Shown here in pieces: positions 32,724 to 44,362 of a DNA stretch of 64,000 nt; position 1 is the first letter of the stretch, and each line of letters starts with the position of its first letter. The DNA comes from Peronospora farinosa (lineage: Eukaryota > Oomycota > Peronosporomycetes > Peronosporales > Peronosporaceae): the NCBI GenBank assembly GCA_947646735.1, contig CANTFK010000980.1:62001-126000 (forward strand), in the 5' to 3' direction. The translations under genes were made by a program, and so were the position numbers. The notes under the pieces are model-generated. The model worked only from the letters and a program-made list of their open reading frames with translations. It made no database searches and had not been told where the DNA came from.

Positions 32724-33974
32724 ATGACACAGCGCACGATGCGCAATAGGGTGGCGCACGTGCAACTTCCAGAGCTAAGTGGACACTCGCGTAAGGTATA
32801 TGCGCTTGGATTTAACTGTAATGGCTCCATGCTAGCCTCAGGATCCAATGACCGCAGTATCCGCATCTGGAACCCCGTCACTGTAAGCTTCAGCATCGGT
32901 TCTCGTAGTCAATAAAAATGCTGATGCTTGTATATGTCTTTAGGAACGGGAGTTAATGGAGTTGCGTGGTCATTCGGAATCGATTCTGTCATTGATGTGG
33001 GACCCTACGATGCCTCATCGCCTGGCGAGCACGGGTGCCGACAAGACCGTGCGCTTCTGGGACACCAAGACCGGTCGCATCGTCAACAGCATTTCGCTAC
33101 CCAGCGATGCTGTCAATATTGCCTACAGTCATGACGCCAAGTATGTCGTGGTAGGAAATCTGGACTGCATTACACTCATTGACACGCACAAAGCGCGCGT
33201 GGTGCGGCGAGTCGTGAACCCTTTCGAGTCCTTTGAGATGCAGTTCAGCAAGTCAGGATTTCTGTTCGTAGCGGCTGGTCATGCAGCAGGTTTTGGGACC
33301 TTCGAGATCATGCGAGTGGTATCCGAGCAGAAGGGTAACCCCAATCTGGAAAGCGCGCTTAAGGCGAGTTTGTTGCTGACGGTTTACAATTGGCAGACAT
33401 AGTTTGTTAAAGACCTACTGTGGATGTGAATAGGTTACTGCACATGCAGGAAGCTGCGTTTGCTTGGACTTTCACCCGTTTGGAAGGTAACGGATTGCGT
33501 GGAATACAGCTCTTATTGATCAATGCACTACAAATGCTAATGATGTGGTCGTATCCACTCAGATACTTGGTTTTAGGAGGGGTGGACTCGCTCGTAAGCC
33601 TCTGGGACTTGGAGGAGCTCTACTGCGCCAAAACGTTTGTCGTCACAACGTACGTAATTATGCTCTAACCTCTAAATGTAAAAAATGACGAGATCGCTTA
33701 CATATTGTAAATGCGTGATGACAGATCGGGCATTCGGTTTGTTCGCTTTAGCCACGACGGCAAATTTATAGCAATTGGCATGGACGACCCCAATTTGATT
33801 GTGGTGGACGTGGAAAGCGGGGAGGAAGTCGTCAATCTGCAACTTCAGAATACTCTACAGAACTTGAGTTGGCACCCCAGCAAGAACCTGCTTGCCTACG
33901 TTGGTGACAAGGCTTCGAGTGAAAAGAACTTCAATCGCGACGGTGTAATCAAAATGATCGAGATGAAGGAATAG
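32724..33974 (+). CDS. THOC3: THO complex subunit 3 (WD40 protein)
   Basis: Exons 32724-32882, 32944-33363, 33434-33486, 33563-33649 and 33725-33974 join in phase to give 322 residues. WD40 repeats are visible throughout: LSGHSRKVYALGFNCNGSML, RLASTGADKTVRFWDTKTGR, YLVLGGVDSLVSLWDLEELY and FVRFSHDGKFIAIGMDD. Order and length match THOC3/TEX1, including VTAHAGSCVCLDFHPFGR before the GGVDSLVSLWD repeat and a final SWHPSKNLLAY. THOC3 belongs to the THO/TREX complex, which couples transcription to mRNA packaging and export. The second intron appears to use a GC donor (AAG|GCGAGT). A GT 18 bases further on would also keep the frame and add six residues (ASLLLT). The first repeat starts close to the ATG. 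Confidence 0.9.
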
Positions 33975-34282
33975 TCGATGGCGAGTATCGAGCATACATC
34001 GCCAAGGCCAGCAAGCAGAATAAGTCGCATCAGCAACATGCCAGACGAAAGAGAAAAGCCTATCACGGGATTATCATGAGTACATTGGGACTTTGTCTTC
34101 AGCTTGCTGACTTTTTTGTGATAGTATCGAACTTGTCAGCTGGCGAATATGAACGTGCATGCCCAAGTCTCTAAGTAGCAACTGCAGTGCTTGATGGTGC
34201 TAAAAACCACCAAGGTCCTGGGTAAGACGTTCATGCGGATAGCAAGAGATGGAAATAGTGATATGTAACACCAAAGCAGAAA
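33975..34282. other. Intergenic gap, nothing recognised
   Basis: This 308-bp gap between THOC3 and the sulfhydryl oxidase gene, both on the plus strand, shows no repeat, hairpin or frame of note. Confidence 0.6.
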
Positions 34283-35096
34283 ATGTATAAGAAACAGACA
34301 ATGGACGCACACAAACATGCCGATAGACGGCTAGTCGAAGTCGACTATTTCTCCTTTTATGGATCGAGCAACATTAGTGAAGTTGCGCAGAAGTTGCAGA
34401 GAAATTTCGTCTCGAGCCTGGAAGTAATGGTAGCAACCAAGAGCGACCCAAACTGTGTGGAGCCGGCATGCGCCGACAAGATGGAGTTTTTCAAGACAGC
34501 CGTAAGCAAAAAGATCAGCAAGGCAGCTGCGCATCCTACACCAGCCAACGATTGCCCTTTGGATCGACAAGAACTGGGCAATGCCACTTGGGGACTGGTG
34601 TGTGAGCATTTGTGACGATAGCAGTAACTTGTGTAGGGGGCCTAACGTTTGTACGATTTCTTTCCGGTTGTTGCAGCTGCATTCGATGGGAATTTATTAT
34701 CCGGATAAACCATCACCAGAATATCAAGCTAAGGCAAAGACATTTATTGAGGCGTTGGCACTGATGTATCCATGCGTGGATTGCGCCAACGATTTTCAAA
34801 AAGAGATTGTTAAATCGCCACCACGGTAATGTGTTGTTCTCATGTTGTTGTGAGTTACGGCACTAGCAGGGTGTTTAAATATAGCTGAAGACGCTATTTG
34901 TATTCTACGTAGCGTGGAGTCGCGCACATCATTCTCAATGTGGCTGTGCGAGCAGCACAACATTGTAAACCGCAAGATCCACAAGCCAGTGTTTAAATGC
35001 ACGATGGAGAACCTGGAGGAGCGATGGCGAAAGGGTAAACCGTCGTGCTGGGGCGAAGATGGTGACGAAGATTCTACTCAGGACACTCTGATGTAA
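34283..35096 (+). CDS. ERV1: ERV1/ALR-family FAD sulfhydryl oxidase
   Basis: Exons 34283-34597, 34677-34825 and 34913-35096 join in phase to give 215 residues. The ERV/ALR core is clear: CPLDRQELGNATWGLLHSM (Cys 91), YYPDKPS, the redox pair YPCVDC (Cys 138 and 141), MWLCEQHNIVNRKI, and a CxxENLEERWRKG segment with a further cysteine pair. Enzymes of this family pass electrons from dithiols to FAD and then to oxygen or cytochrome c, making disulfides. The N-terminal 85 residues lack a signal peptide and hold two cysteines, as in the shuttle arm of mitochondrial Erv1. That favours the intermembrane-space Erv1 of the MIA pathway over ER Erv2. An in-frame ATG at 34301 is an alternative start. Confidence 0.92.
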
Positions 35097-35222
35097 GGAA
35101 CAAACCTGTCTAATTTCGGGAAAGAAAAATAACAACACAGAAGAAGCGATATACTTCGAAGTTCAAACGAACGCTACTTGTCGTTGTCCATTTGTCTACA
35201 ATGTTTACAGGACAAAGTCAAG

Positions 35223-36223
35223 CTACGTCCACTCCAATTTAGCAGCGCTGTTAGAGCTCTTCGAATTTTGACGTCGTGTCGGGGCAGACTTTCCAAGAAC
35301 ACATGTTAAAATACGTATCTTGGTCTACAGGAAATACATTTCGACATTGCCTACCTTGTAATATACTTACGCACATCCGCTCCTTAGCAGGCGTAAAGTC
35401 GTCAAAGAAGATGCGCGTAAGCTCGTCCTCGTATTCACCGACAAAGTCATTGCACTACAAGCATACACGGGTGACTTTCTTATTAGAAACCAAAGCCATC
35501 CGTGATCCGAGGTCGATGTGTTGCATGATACGTACTGCAGCACTCAGCATTCGCGTGGCCACGTTGTTGCTGCTGGGAAAATTAAGCGGGACTTGCTTGC
35601 ACACATCATCCAATACCTCGAGAATACGAGCCTGTCATGAATGCAACGAGGTAGTACAATGTAATGAGAGTTGCATTCTTGACGTAATATGAAACGGTGC
35701 CAACAGATGAACCTCGCTGCGGGAATACTTAATCCGCTTCTTCTCTTCGCTGATGCGAAAGACAACGTCCATGTCGTAGTCATTCTGTAACGATAAAACA
35801 CGCGTATATCGACGTCAATGTGTCAGAATTTTCATCCTACTTGTCATTGCAAAGATAATGACGCTGACCTGCGTATTGTTCAGCTGCGTTTCGACCTCAA
35901 ACACGATCGACTTGCAGACTGAAAGTCAAAAAAAGAAACGCAACGTCACATTTTGTAAGAACAAGCTTGATTCGATAAACAATTCATAGCATCGACGTAC
36001 TGCAGCAAGATGCCGGTTGGCTTGTACCGTCACAGTCGAGCTGTGCGTGGCCAGCAGCATTGAAGCGCTTGGAGTGGTCCCATCTATTGGCAATCATGTA
36101 CATCATAAGCAATAGAATGAGCATCTCAATCAGCATGACAAACATTCTACACATCACGCACTTGTCTGTCCATCCAAATACTGCCGGGAAAAAAGTCACG
36201 GCTGCAAATGCCACTGTCTTCAT
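35223..36223 (-). CDS. Canopy-like ER saposin-fold protein (CNPY family)
   Basis: Seven exons (36162-36223, 36001-36083, 35869-35918, 35713-35784, 35536-35631, 35371-35454, 35223-35288) close in phase to give 170 residues. The signal peptide is MKTVAFAAVTFFPAVFG. The cysteine pattern fits the Canopy/MSAP family: CCICKSIVFEVETQLNNTQ, then KRIKYSRSEARILEVLDDVC, then SAACNDFVGEYEDELTRIFF and a final KERMC. The KYSRSE...R..EV...C and CND...EYEDEL blocks match the animal KYTKSDLRLIEVTETICK and CDxLVEEFEExI segments. Animal CNPY proteins reside in the ER; CNPY3 (PRAT4A) is a co-chaperone of GRP94. This gene is divergent from GRP94 and shares a 249-bp promoter. The last exon is the least certain, and there is no KDEL at the end of my model. 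Confidence 0.78.
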
Positions 36224-36472
36224 GTTTAGGTCCACCAGACTGAGTATGACTTGCTTAACAAATGGACAATGGCGAGCTGTATCCTTCTTAAGTCGATCTT
36301 CCCGTGTTATATCAACTTTGGCAAGTGTTCTAGAAACCACATCTGCGCTTTACACGTGGACAGTTTGCTTAATCGTCATATTTATCGTCTAATTCGCAGC
36401 AATTTATGCTCTAAACATGCATCCATTTCAACTAATTCATTATTCAATTTTACTATTCAAGTTAAGATCGCT
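36224..36472. promoter_or_regulatory. Divergent Canopy/GRP94 promoter with stress-like motifs
   Basis: Only 249 bp separate the two start codons. The gap contains TTCTAGAA at 36328-36335, the core of a heat-shock element (TTCnnGAA), and CACGTGG at 36353-36359. The reverse strand of that second site reads CCACGTG, an E-box that also contains the CCACG half-site bound by ER-stress bZIP factors. Both motifs are short, so they are suggestive only. Either could serve both genes. Confidence 0.4.
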
Positions 36473-39049
36473 ATGAGAAGAAGCCGCCGCTCGTCGTTGC
36501 TGCTGTTGCTAGGGACTGTGGTTCTGTGCTACAGCTCGCTCTTTACAGGCAGCTGCGCGGAAGTGTCTACTATCATTGAAGACGCATCAGGGTACGTCTT
36601 GCTACTTTTTCTATTGTCTTGTTGCTTTATCTAATTGAACTAATTCTCTCGTCGGTATCTCAGCAACAGAAACACGTCGAATCCACCCGAGAATGAGCTA
36701 CAAGCTGATCCTATGACTGGTGGTGAGACGTTTGCGTTCCAGGCTGAGGTCTCACGACTCATGGACATTCTCATCAACTCGTTGTACCGGACCAAAGAGA
36801 TTTTCCTACGGGAGCTCATTTCGAATGCCTCGGACGCGCTGGACAAGATCCGCTTCCTGGCGTTGTCCAATAATGAGCTGCTCGGTAAACTGAAAGACTT
36901 GGAGATCCGTATTAGTTTTGATAAGGACGCACACACGCTCACGATCCGAGACACGGGTGTGGGTATGACAAAGGACGATTTAGTCAACAATCTCGGCACA
37001 GTGGCCAGTTCTGGCACGGCTAAATTCGTTGAAGCCATGCAGTCTGGCACTGAAGATAGCAATCTTATTGGTCAGTTTGGTGTAGGCTTTTACTCTGTGT
37101 ATCTTGTGGCTGACCGCGTGCGTGTCGTGAGCAAGAATCACGATGACGATCAATACATTTGGGAATCGGATGCCAATGCGTCCTATACGATCACGAAGGA
37201 CCCACGAGGTGACACGCTCGGCCGTGGTACTGAGATTACGCTGTTTTTAAAGCCGGACGCTAATGACTTTCAGGATCAGGACAAGCTGAAGAATCTCGTT
37301 GGACACTACAGCGAGTTTATCACGTTCCCCATCTACATAAACACGAGCACGACGGAGTCGTACGAAGTGGAAGATGAGCCGAGCGATGTCACTGAGGCTG
37401 ATAAGGACGAGGAGAAAAACACTGAGAAGACCAGTGACGATGACGAAGAACTGGAAACTGTCGAAGAAGATAAGTCCGAGGCTCCGAAGATCCGCACAGA
37501 GACGCGCACAGTGTGGAGCTGGGAACGTGTGAACGAAGTTAAGGCTATTTGGACGCGCTCTAAGGACGACATCAGCGACAACGAGTACACAAGCTTCTAT
37601 CACACGCTGCGGAAGGCGGAAAACGTGGATCCACTGACGTGGATACATTTCCAGGGTGAAGGAGAGATTGAATTTAAGTCGATTTTGTACCTGCCTGGCC
37701 AGGCCCCAAGTGATCAGTATACACGATTTGAGAGTAAAAAGGCGGACATCAAGCTGTACGTCCGCAAGGTGCTCATCACTGACGATTTTGATGACTTCCT
37801 GCCACGATACCTTAACTTTATCACCGGCGTTGTGGACTCGGACGACTTGCCGATCAACGTATCTCGCGAAACACTGCAGGAGAACAAGATCTTGCGCGTC
37901 ATTCGCAAGAAGCTTGTTCGCAAGGTGTTGGAAATGCTACGAAAATTGTCGGAAAAGGATGAAGGCGAGACCGATGAAGAAGATGAGGAGAACGAAGATG
38001 TGGCGAACACTTCGTCCGACGCTGCATCTGGAACTAAGTCTGATGAGAGTGTAAAGGAAGAGGAGGAGGAGGAGGAGGAGGAAGAAGATAGCAATGCGTC
38101 GTACAACAAGTTTTGGGAAGAGTTTGGCAAGAACATAAAGCTGGGTGTGATGGATGATGCTGCCAACCGCGGTAAGCTTGTGAAGTTGCTACGCTTTGCC
38201 ACAAGCGAGAGTGATAGCAAGTGGACCTCCTTGGAGCAATACGTGGACCGCATGAAAGGCTGGCAGGACTCTATTTACTACATTGCTGCCCAAAGTGCTG
38301 AAGCCTGCGAGAAATCGCCATTCATGGAGAAGATGCGCGCTAAGGGCCTGGAGGTGTTATACTTCGTTGATGCTCTGGATGAGTACATGGCGTCACACAT
38401 TGCGGAGTTTGATGGCAAAAAACTGGTATCTATTACCAAAGAAGGCATCAAGTTTGGCGATGAGGATGCGTCGCTTATGACGAAGCGCAAGCAGCTATAC
38501 GCGGACAAATACGTAACCCTCACGACGGCTCTAAAGACGCTTTACGGAGACAAGATATCTCGTGTTGCTATGTCGCAGAGCGTGGTGGACTCGCCAGCCG
38601 TCATGGTGACCTCCCAGTGGGGTTACTCGGCTAACATGCAGCGTATCATGCAGGCGCAGGCTCTTGCGAAAGGCGATCGAAACGGACCCATGTACGGCAC
38701 TGGATCCGCAATCTTGGAGCTGAACCCTCGCCACCCTATCATTACCAAGCTGAATGACCTGATGATAAGCGACCCTCAAAATGAGGAGACCAAGGACCTT
38801 GCTTGGCTACTCTACGACACTGCTCTCATTAACTCGGGTTTCGATTTATCTGATACCGATCATTTCTCATCACGCATTCACCGCATCATGAGAAATAGCA
38901 TGGGCATCACCAGTCTAGAGCTGGAACCTGAGATCGAAGTACCGGAGGACGAAGAAGAGGTAGTTGACGAAGAGGACGATGCTGAAGATCTGGACAGGGA
39001 AGTTGGACTTGGGGAAGCCAACGTTATCGATGAAAAAGATGAACTATAG
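36473..39049 (+). CDS. HSP90B1: GRP94/endoplasmin, ER HSP90
   Basis: Exons 36473-36591 and 36664-39049 join in phase across a 72-nt intron to give 834 residues. A signal peptide ([20 protein letters not shown], about 1-28) is followed by the HSP90 ATPase domain with [28 protein letters not shown] and [12 protein letters not shown]. The charged linker holds [17 protein letters not shown] (about 245-265). The middle domain includes [14 protein letters not shown], and an HSP90 C-terminal domain follows. An acidic repeat ([10 protein letters not shown]) near 485 is encoded by GAG runs. The protein ends KDEL, the ER retention signal. GRP94 folds secreted and membrane clients with ATP. The pre-N extension before [11 protein letters not shown] is short. 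It lies head-to-head with the Canopy-like gene. Confidence 0.98.
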
Positions 39050-39258
39050 GGCGAGGAGACCTTGAATCTAGCTTCGGCTTACGTGATGAACGTCTACGAA
39101 GTAGCTTGCATGTAGATGGATGCAAACGGATTGAAGTACTCAATACATTAGTAGTTCCCATTAGTTATTTGTTGAATGATGTTGGATGCACACAATTGTT
39201 GGCGCTGGACCACTGAGTTCTGAGCATTGCTCTACAAACCGACAGAGAATAGCCTTAG

Positions 39259-39930
39259 TGTAACGGGCCAATAGTCACACGAGTGTGTTAAGTATATGAT
39301 ACTTTGTGGGGAGGTCTAAAACGGTACGTTGTACCTTAGACCTCCCACTTGGGTAAGGCACATCAATGTGACCTACCCTAGTGAATGCGATATCCATTGA
39401 TAAATTCACATTCGACGGGGACGACGCCCAGTTGGGATGAGGCGTCACGATGACGCCACAGTCAGACGTCATCAGCGAGCTTAAATATAATTAAGCTCGC
39501 ACGTAGGGATACGCTTCTAAAGAGACGCGTATCCAATTTTTGCATGATCAACCAATCAGTTGTATTGAGTTATTTATTATTAAAAATGTAAGTTAGTCTA
39601 GAATTTGCTAACTATTGCACTCCACACGAGAAGCTGAATAAGCTTCTGCGTGACGCAAGTGAGGCACTTGTTTCGATGTTCGCTGCACTTTGGCGACCGG
39701 CAATGTTGGATGATCGCTTAAGTGGTCGCACCAATCGCCCCACCACCGCACACGGAGGTTAGACGGTTTAGCCGCTTCCTCGCGTGCTTGAAGGAGTGTG
39801 CCAGAGTAGCACGTGGCAGCTTCTTTTATATGCCCGTTTACACTTTACGTTTACACTTCGTCCCACTAGTTGTCCTACCCATGACCCGTCTCTCTGAGCG
39901 TGCGTGAGTGCGCGTCGTTCTCAATATGGA
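39259..39930 (+). mobile_element. LTR (and leader) of a Ty3/gypsy-type element, plus orientation
   Basis: Starts with TGTAACGGGCC, a common start of oomycete gypsy LTRs. It is related by inverted repetition to 41420-42095: shared blocks include CACTTGGGT, GATATCCATTGAT, GGATACGC...GCGTATCC, AGCTTCTGCGTGACG and CCGCTTCCTCGC. The copies differ by many substitutions and small indels, so this is an old element. The right-hand boundary is approximate, as I could not identify the LTR end or primer-binding site. Confidence 0.6.
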
Positions 39931-40141
39931 TTGGGGGATATTCCTTACCTATTCCAACATCATAGGGAGCTGGCAGAGCATTTGGCTTAGGGACTTGGTA
40001 AACAACCAATAAGCCTTCCACGCTTTGGGTAGTTTCCGCAAAGCCTTTTGGGGTAAGCCATCTTCACCCCTACCTCTTAGAGGCTCTACAAAACTTAGTT
40101 CATTCCCAGTAGGGCGCCGCGCGTCTACTGTGAGTTAGCAT

Positions 40142-40960
40142 TTACTCCGCCATGCCCGCCTTTTGGCTTGGAGCAGGGTTAAGGCTTTTCTCCACGGAAA
40201 GGTTCTGACGTTGCTTTCGCAGCGGACAACTTGGGCGTAGGTGCCTGTTACTTCTACACATGTAACATCTACAGTTGTTACGTTGCTGCTCAGCAGCTTG
40301 AAGCGCAGCTTCTTCGCCATAAGCATATCTGAGGTCCATGAACTCGATCTCATCAATTGATCGTGAAGGATGCCCATGGGTACCGAATCGAGCCGCATTT
40401 GAAGGTGAACTCGGCGTTCAACACAACATCGACCACTTTTTCGAAGATCGAAGGGTGGACACAAAAGACTTCTGTCCTGGCAACTCCAGTACGGAGGCCT
40501 TCCATACAAATGGGCACCCGGACCTCCCCTGAGAGAGATTCATCTGCATAGCAGCAAGGAAAGTTTTAGGCTCTTAGACATATTCCGATAATTATTTTTT
40601 CCCTTGCCGGGAAGCTAAGAAGCGTGATAGCACGCGATAAGCCTGGTTAGGCGATGCGAACAACCTGGACATCTGTTGCTTGAGCGTATCCCATGTGGGG
40701 AACGCGGCGTCTACAGACGCGTCGCATGCTAATGCCTACTCCCTAGTACTACCAACAAGTTTGGAAAAGGCCAAGACCACTCGTTGTTGCTCAGACCTGA
40801 GCATAGCGCCACTCATTGCCACTTCCACATCTCGGATCCCGAGAAGGGGTCCCCCCTCTTGCCTTACGAAAGTCTTAACGCTTAGATCAATCGGACGACC
40901 ATTTAACTCTTCATTGAGCACCGGTATGTAGTGCGATGGCAAAGCTGACGCTACATAGTA
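40142..40960 (-). pseudogene. Broken gag gene of a Ty3/gypsy retrotransposon
   Basis: Minus-strand gag fragments are recognisable. At 40736-40942 is a frame with ELNGRPIDLSVKTFVRQEGG, followed by an in-frame TAG. Further on are segments resembling the retrotransposon gag domain ([11 protein letters not shown], then [11 protein letters not shown] at about 40630-40700). At 40226-40267 is a zinc knuckle of CX2CX4HX4C form (first Cys near 40265). No protease, reverse transcriptase or integrase follows, so the element is truncated after gag. It is almost certainly inactive. Confidence 0.7.
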
Positions 40961-41419
40961 ACGGACCTATTAGAATCAGGCATTCATGCGTAATGGTTGA
41001 AGTAACGGCTGACGACTTAGCAAGGTGTAGGGCGATTAATTAAACAGTAGTTCGAACGTGATCGATGGATGGGAGATTGAGTGGCCAGGAGCGTAGTAGG
41101 CTGGGTTGGTGGAAAGGAGTGATGGAGAACAAGAACAGCTGGTCCATTATAGAGCAAGAGTAACACTTAAAAAAAAGGTCAGGATCCTTTTATCACAGCG
41201 CCACCGACCTCCTCTCTACAGCTAGTAACACCGCTAGCGAATAGGACCTTCGTGGCAAATTGTAAAGATAAAACCATCCTCACAGAGGGTTCATTCATAA
41301 TGACTTAGGTGTAGGATTGACGACAAGTGCTATCAAGTGTAGCGGAGCTACACAACGTTTTAGTCCGAGGAAGACCTTTACTAAAAAGCCTCTTAGTTTT
41401 ATAGAACTTCTTAAGTGTA

Positions 41420-42095
41420 TCGGCTTAAAGGCTACTTAGCTCTGTGAAACTAAAAACAACGACTAAGAAGGAGGCTATCCGTTCTAAGGAACTAGGTAGT
41501 ATCTGTAGACGGGAATTTCTACGAAGTTGCCTCGTGCTACTAGCACACACCTTCAGCACAAGCGAGGAAGCGGTTAGACCGTCTTGCCTTCGCGTGCGAG
41601 GGTAGTTGTGTGGTTGGTGGACTCGTACCACCAGTTGCCTCTCGTTTGAGCGAGAGTGCACGAACTTCTTAACACTAAAGCACCGACGTCACGCAGAAGC
41701 TTTGCAACTTCTGGTGCGTGGTGCGTATGTTTAAGTAAATTCATGACTGAGCTATATTTAATTAATTATAACTAAATATATGCTTAACTACTGATTGGCT
41801 ATATATATATATGTATATAGATCGGATACGCGACTCTTTAAAAGCGTATCCTGTCGCATGAGCTTAAATCTAGGTTTAAGATCGCAACTGACGTCCTTCT
41901 GAGACGTCGCGATGCCTAGCTTTAACTAGCGTCATCCCTTCTCATGTGAATCCATCAATGGATATCACATTCACGAGGGTGGATCACATTTGTGTATCGC
42001 ACCCAAGTGACAGGTTAAAAGTAATCATGGATACTTTTAGACCAAACATTAAGTATAATACATTATGTTTACGTATAACTAGATGCCCTGTTACA
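41420..42095 (-). mobile_element. LTR (and leader) of a Ty3/gypsy-type element, minus orientation
   Basis: On the minus strand this starts TGTAACAGGGC at 42095 and runs leftward. It matches the copy at 39259-39930 in reverse orientation. It is probably the 5' LTR of the element whose gag remnant lies at 40142-40960. An AT dinucleotide run at 41798-41820 lies inside it. The inner end is approximate. Confidence 0.6.
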
Positions 42096-42842
42096 GTATC
42101 TTTAGAGTCAAGCTAAAGAGCTTAACAGTTCATAACACAAAGTGCTCACGAGTACCAAGTCCTGACCGGCTTGCACTTTTCTGCTCAAATATATGAACTA
42201 TATGATCAAGATATGATAATAAATCCTGTCCAAAGTACCCTACACTAAGGCTAATCACTTGTGATAGTGATCTTATCGTGCAGAACTATTTGATGGATGA
42301 CACATCAGCGAGTCATCAGTGTATGTTGTACTTCGTACCACTGTATCGCTTATTGAGCCATATCCGATAAGGTACGGTATTACCGATACCATATCTTATG
42401 GTCGACACTTTATGCCATTGTAAGGACAAGTATCAAGTTTGCACTCTATGCGTTATTACCGGTTATCCAACCGTCGTGTAAATGTACCGTTACAGGCTTT
42501 CAAAGCGGCCGTCTACACCTGGTACTACTATAAGCTACAGCGCTGTGTTCGCCTTCACAACATTCATTACAATTTCTGCATTCAGTTCGTGGCACTTCTC
42601 GATGATAAGAATGACTGCAAACTGGATTTGATTCTAATTGATTATAAATTTCATTTCTTGCTATAAAGAGGATATGACGCTTCAATATCCAAAGTGATAA
42701 AGCAACCATAATGTTAGTGAGCATGCGCACATCCCTGTAGATAGCGTGAAGAGACACATGAGTTAGCTACTGATACATGAAGAGTGACAAGTTGGCTGAA
42801 TAACTTGGTATTGTTTTCGTAAATGCTCTAGGAAGTCAGCGG
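42096..42842. other. Repeat-like intergenic DNA right of the retroelement
   Basis: This 747-bp stretch has no convincing gene. A 75-codon plus frame at 42439-42666 lacks any recognisable motif. Near 42305-42405 are inverted motifs (CGGTATTACCG, and GGTACG/CGTACC pairs) that resemble the palindromes inside the LTRs, so more element debris is likely. Confidence 0.45.
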
Positions 42843-44111
42843 CTATTGTTGTACATCCCAAATCTCAGCGAAAAGTTCAATGACATCACCTAGGCGCATA
42901 CGCTGTGGCAAGTCGAAAGTTCTGCGCACAGACGACAATCCGTCGAACAGCAAGTGAGCAGGTACTGGTGGTGGGCGTGGCGGACTAAAGAGATATAATC
43001 AATCGGTACGAACACAGGTCCATCAAAACGTGCAGCGCAGCACACATCAAGCAAACAACAAGAACGCACCGTGCCTGTGTGGGAGTAAGCCAAGTTGCTC
43101 GCGATTCCTGCCATGTGTGCAGGCCGACATTGAAAAAAGGACCGTTGCGGCCTTGAGGCCACCATGGGTCAGTATCGCTAGTAGCTGCAGCCACCTTGAA
43201 ACGATGCAGATGCTGTATAAGCCAGTCGAGAACCTCTGCAATTGCCTGCGTTGCCGCATCTTCATCCGTGATGTTGGAGAATGCGAAACCACTGTGCTGA
43301 TTTACAAAAAGTGACGCCTTAAGCGCCGTTGCTGCCTGTGGATTACCCGCACACGAGCTCAATAGCGTCTGGTACTGCAACAACAAACAAACAAAACATC
43401 AAACAGTACTCAGTGACATTACTTCTTACTCCTATAACAAGCAACGCCGTCAGCAAAAAAAACAAACCGTACAGCCTCCGATGCAGCGTAAGATGATTTC
43501 TCCCCCAATTGAACTAGTATTGGAATGACAGAAGACTTTAATGTATCATCACTTTGCTCTTCTCCAAAAGGTTTCCAAGGCACGAGACCCTTGGGACACA
43601 TGGCAATGACGCAATCCATCGGCGCAGAGTGCTCCATGGCCACCTTGATCGCAATATCCGCTCCTGCATCCACTCCACAAAGCCCCACACGCTGAATACC
43701 GTGTGTTTTCTTAAGATAAAGCGCTGCTTGTTGTACAATAGCTACATGCTCCTGTGTGACGCTGTCCGTCGGAGCCGCATTCCCTTCTTGGGACAGATCC
43801 AGCACTAGCACCTTATAACCCTGTTCTGCTAGCTTATCAGCAAACGAAATGATCGTGAGGCCAAAGCGATCAATGCCACCAGCACCCGAAGCGAAGACGC
43901 GACTCACGCGGCTCTGTTCGGCTACAAATACGACGCCAGTGACCACACGTCCGATGTGCGACGCCGGTGCAACGAAATACGCGTCCTGTAAACGACCTTC
44001 CAGGGACGAAGGATCTAATTGGGACATGTGTGTGTGGTCTAAAGGAAATTGCAGCGTCGATCCCGCCCCTGAGTACAGGAAGCGCGGACGGACGATACCG
44101 GAGACGCTCAT
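42843..44111 (-). CDS. Alpha/beta hydrolase, dienelactone-hydrolase type
   Basis: Exons 43473-44111, 43070-43374 and 42843-42984 join in phase to give 361 residues. The hydrolase fold is supported by GYKVLVLDLSQEGN, the nucleophile elbow VGLCGVDAGADIAIKVAM with a cysteine (GLCGVDAG, as in dienelactone hydrolases), MDCVIAMCPKG, and FVNQHSGFAF with a likely catalytic histidine, followed by a final helix (DAATQAIAEVLDWL). Exons 2 and 3 extend the protein with a tail unlike bacterial DLH: FNVGLHTWQESRATWLTPTQ, then RPPRPPPVPAHLLFDGL and RLGDVIELFAEIWDVQQ. The substrate is unknown. No signal peptide is visible. It shares a 251-bp divergent promoter with SEC62. Confidence 0.82.
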
Positions 44112-44362
44112 CCGAGCCCAATAATGGTTTGTGTATTTAATTTTTGTTTTGGACGAAATGAAATGGGTACAATAATTGTTTTGCTACGTTAGCCACGTCA
44201 CTCAATGATTCGTTGCTGCTTAAGAAGCTGGGAAAAGAATTTGAAACAGACGGTTGTTGATTGAGGGGGTCGAGAAATTGATGGTAAGTGCGTTTTTTGT
44301 GTGTTGTGTCATTACAAAATAGGCCACGCGTTGAATCGACCAACAATTACAAGGAGTAAAAA

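Noticed and set aside
37333..37648. Minus frames inside GRP94
   Set aside because: They are antisense to strongly conserved HSP90 coding sequence with acidic repeats, which produce long false frames.
40135..40551. Overlapping frames on both strands as host genes
   Set aside because: The minus frame holds a retroelement zinc knuckle; the plus frames are its antisense shadows.
42439..42666. A 75-codon plus frame
   Set aside because: Repeat-like surroundings and no motif; probably chance.
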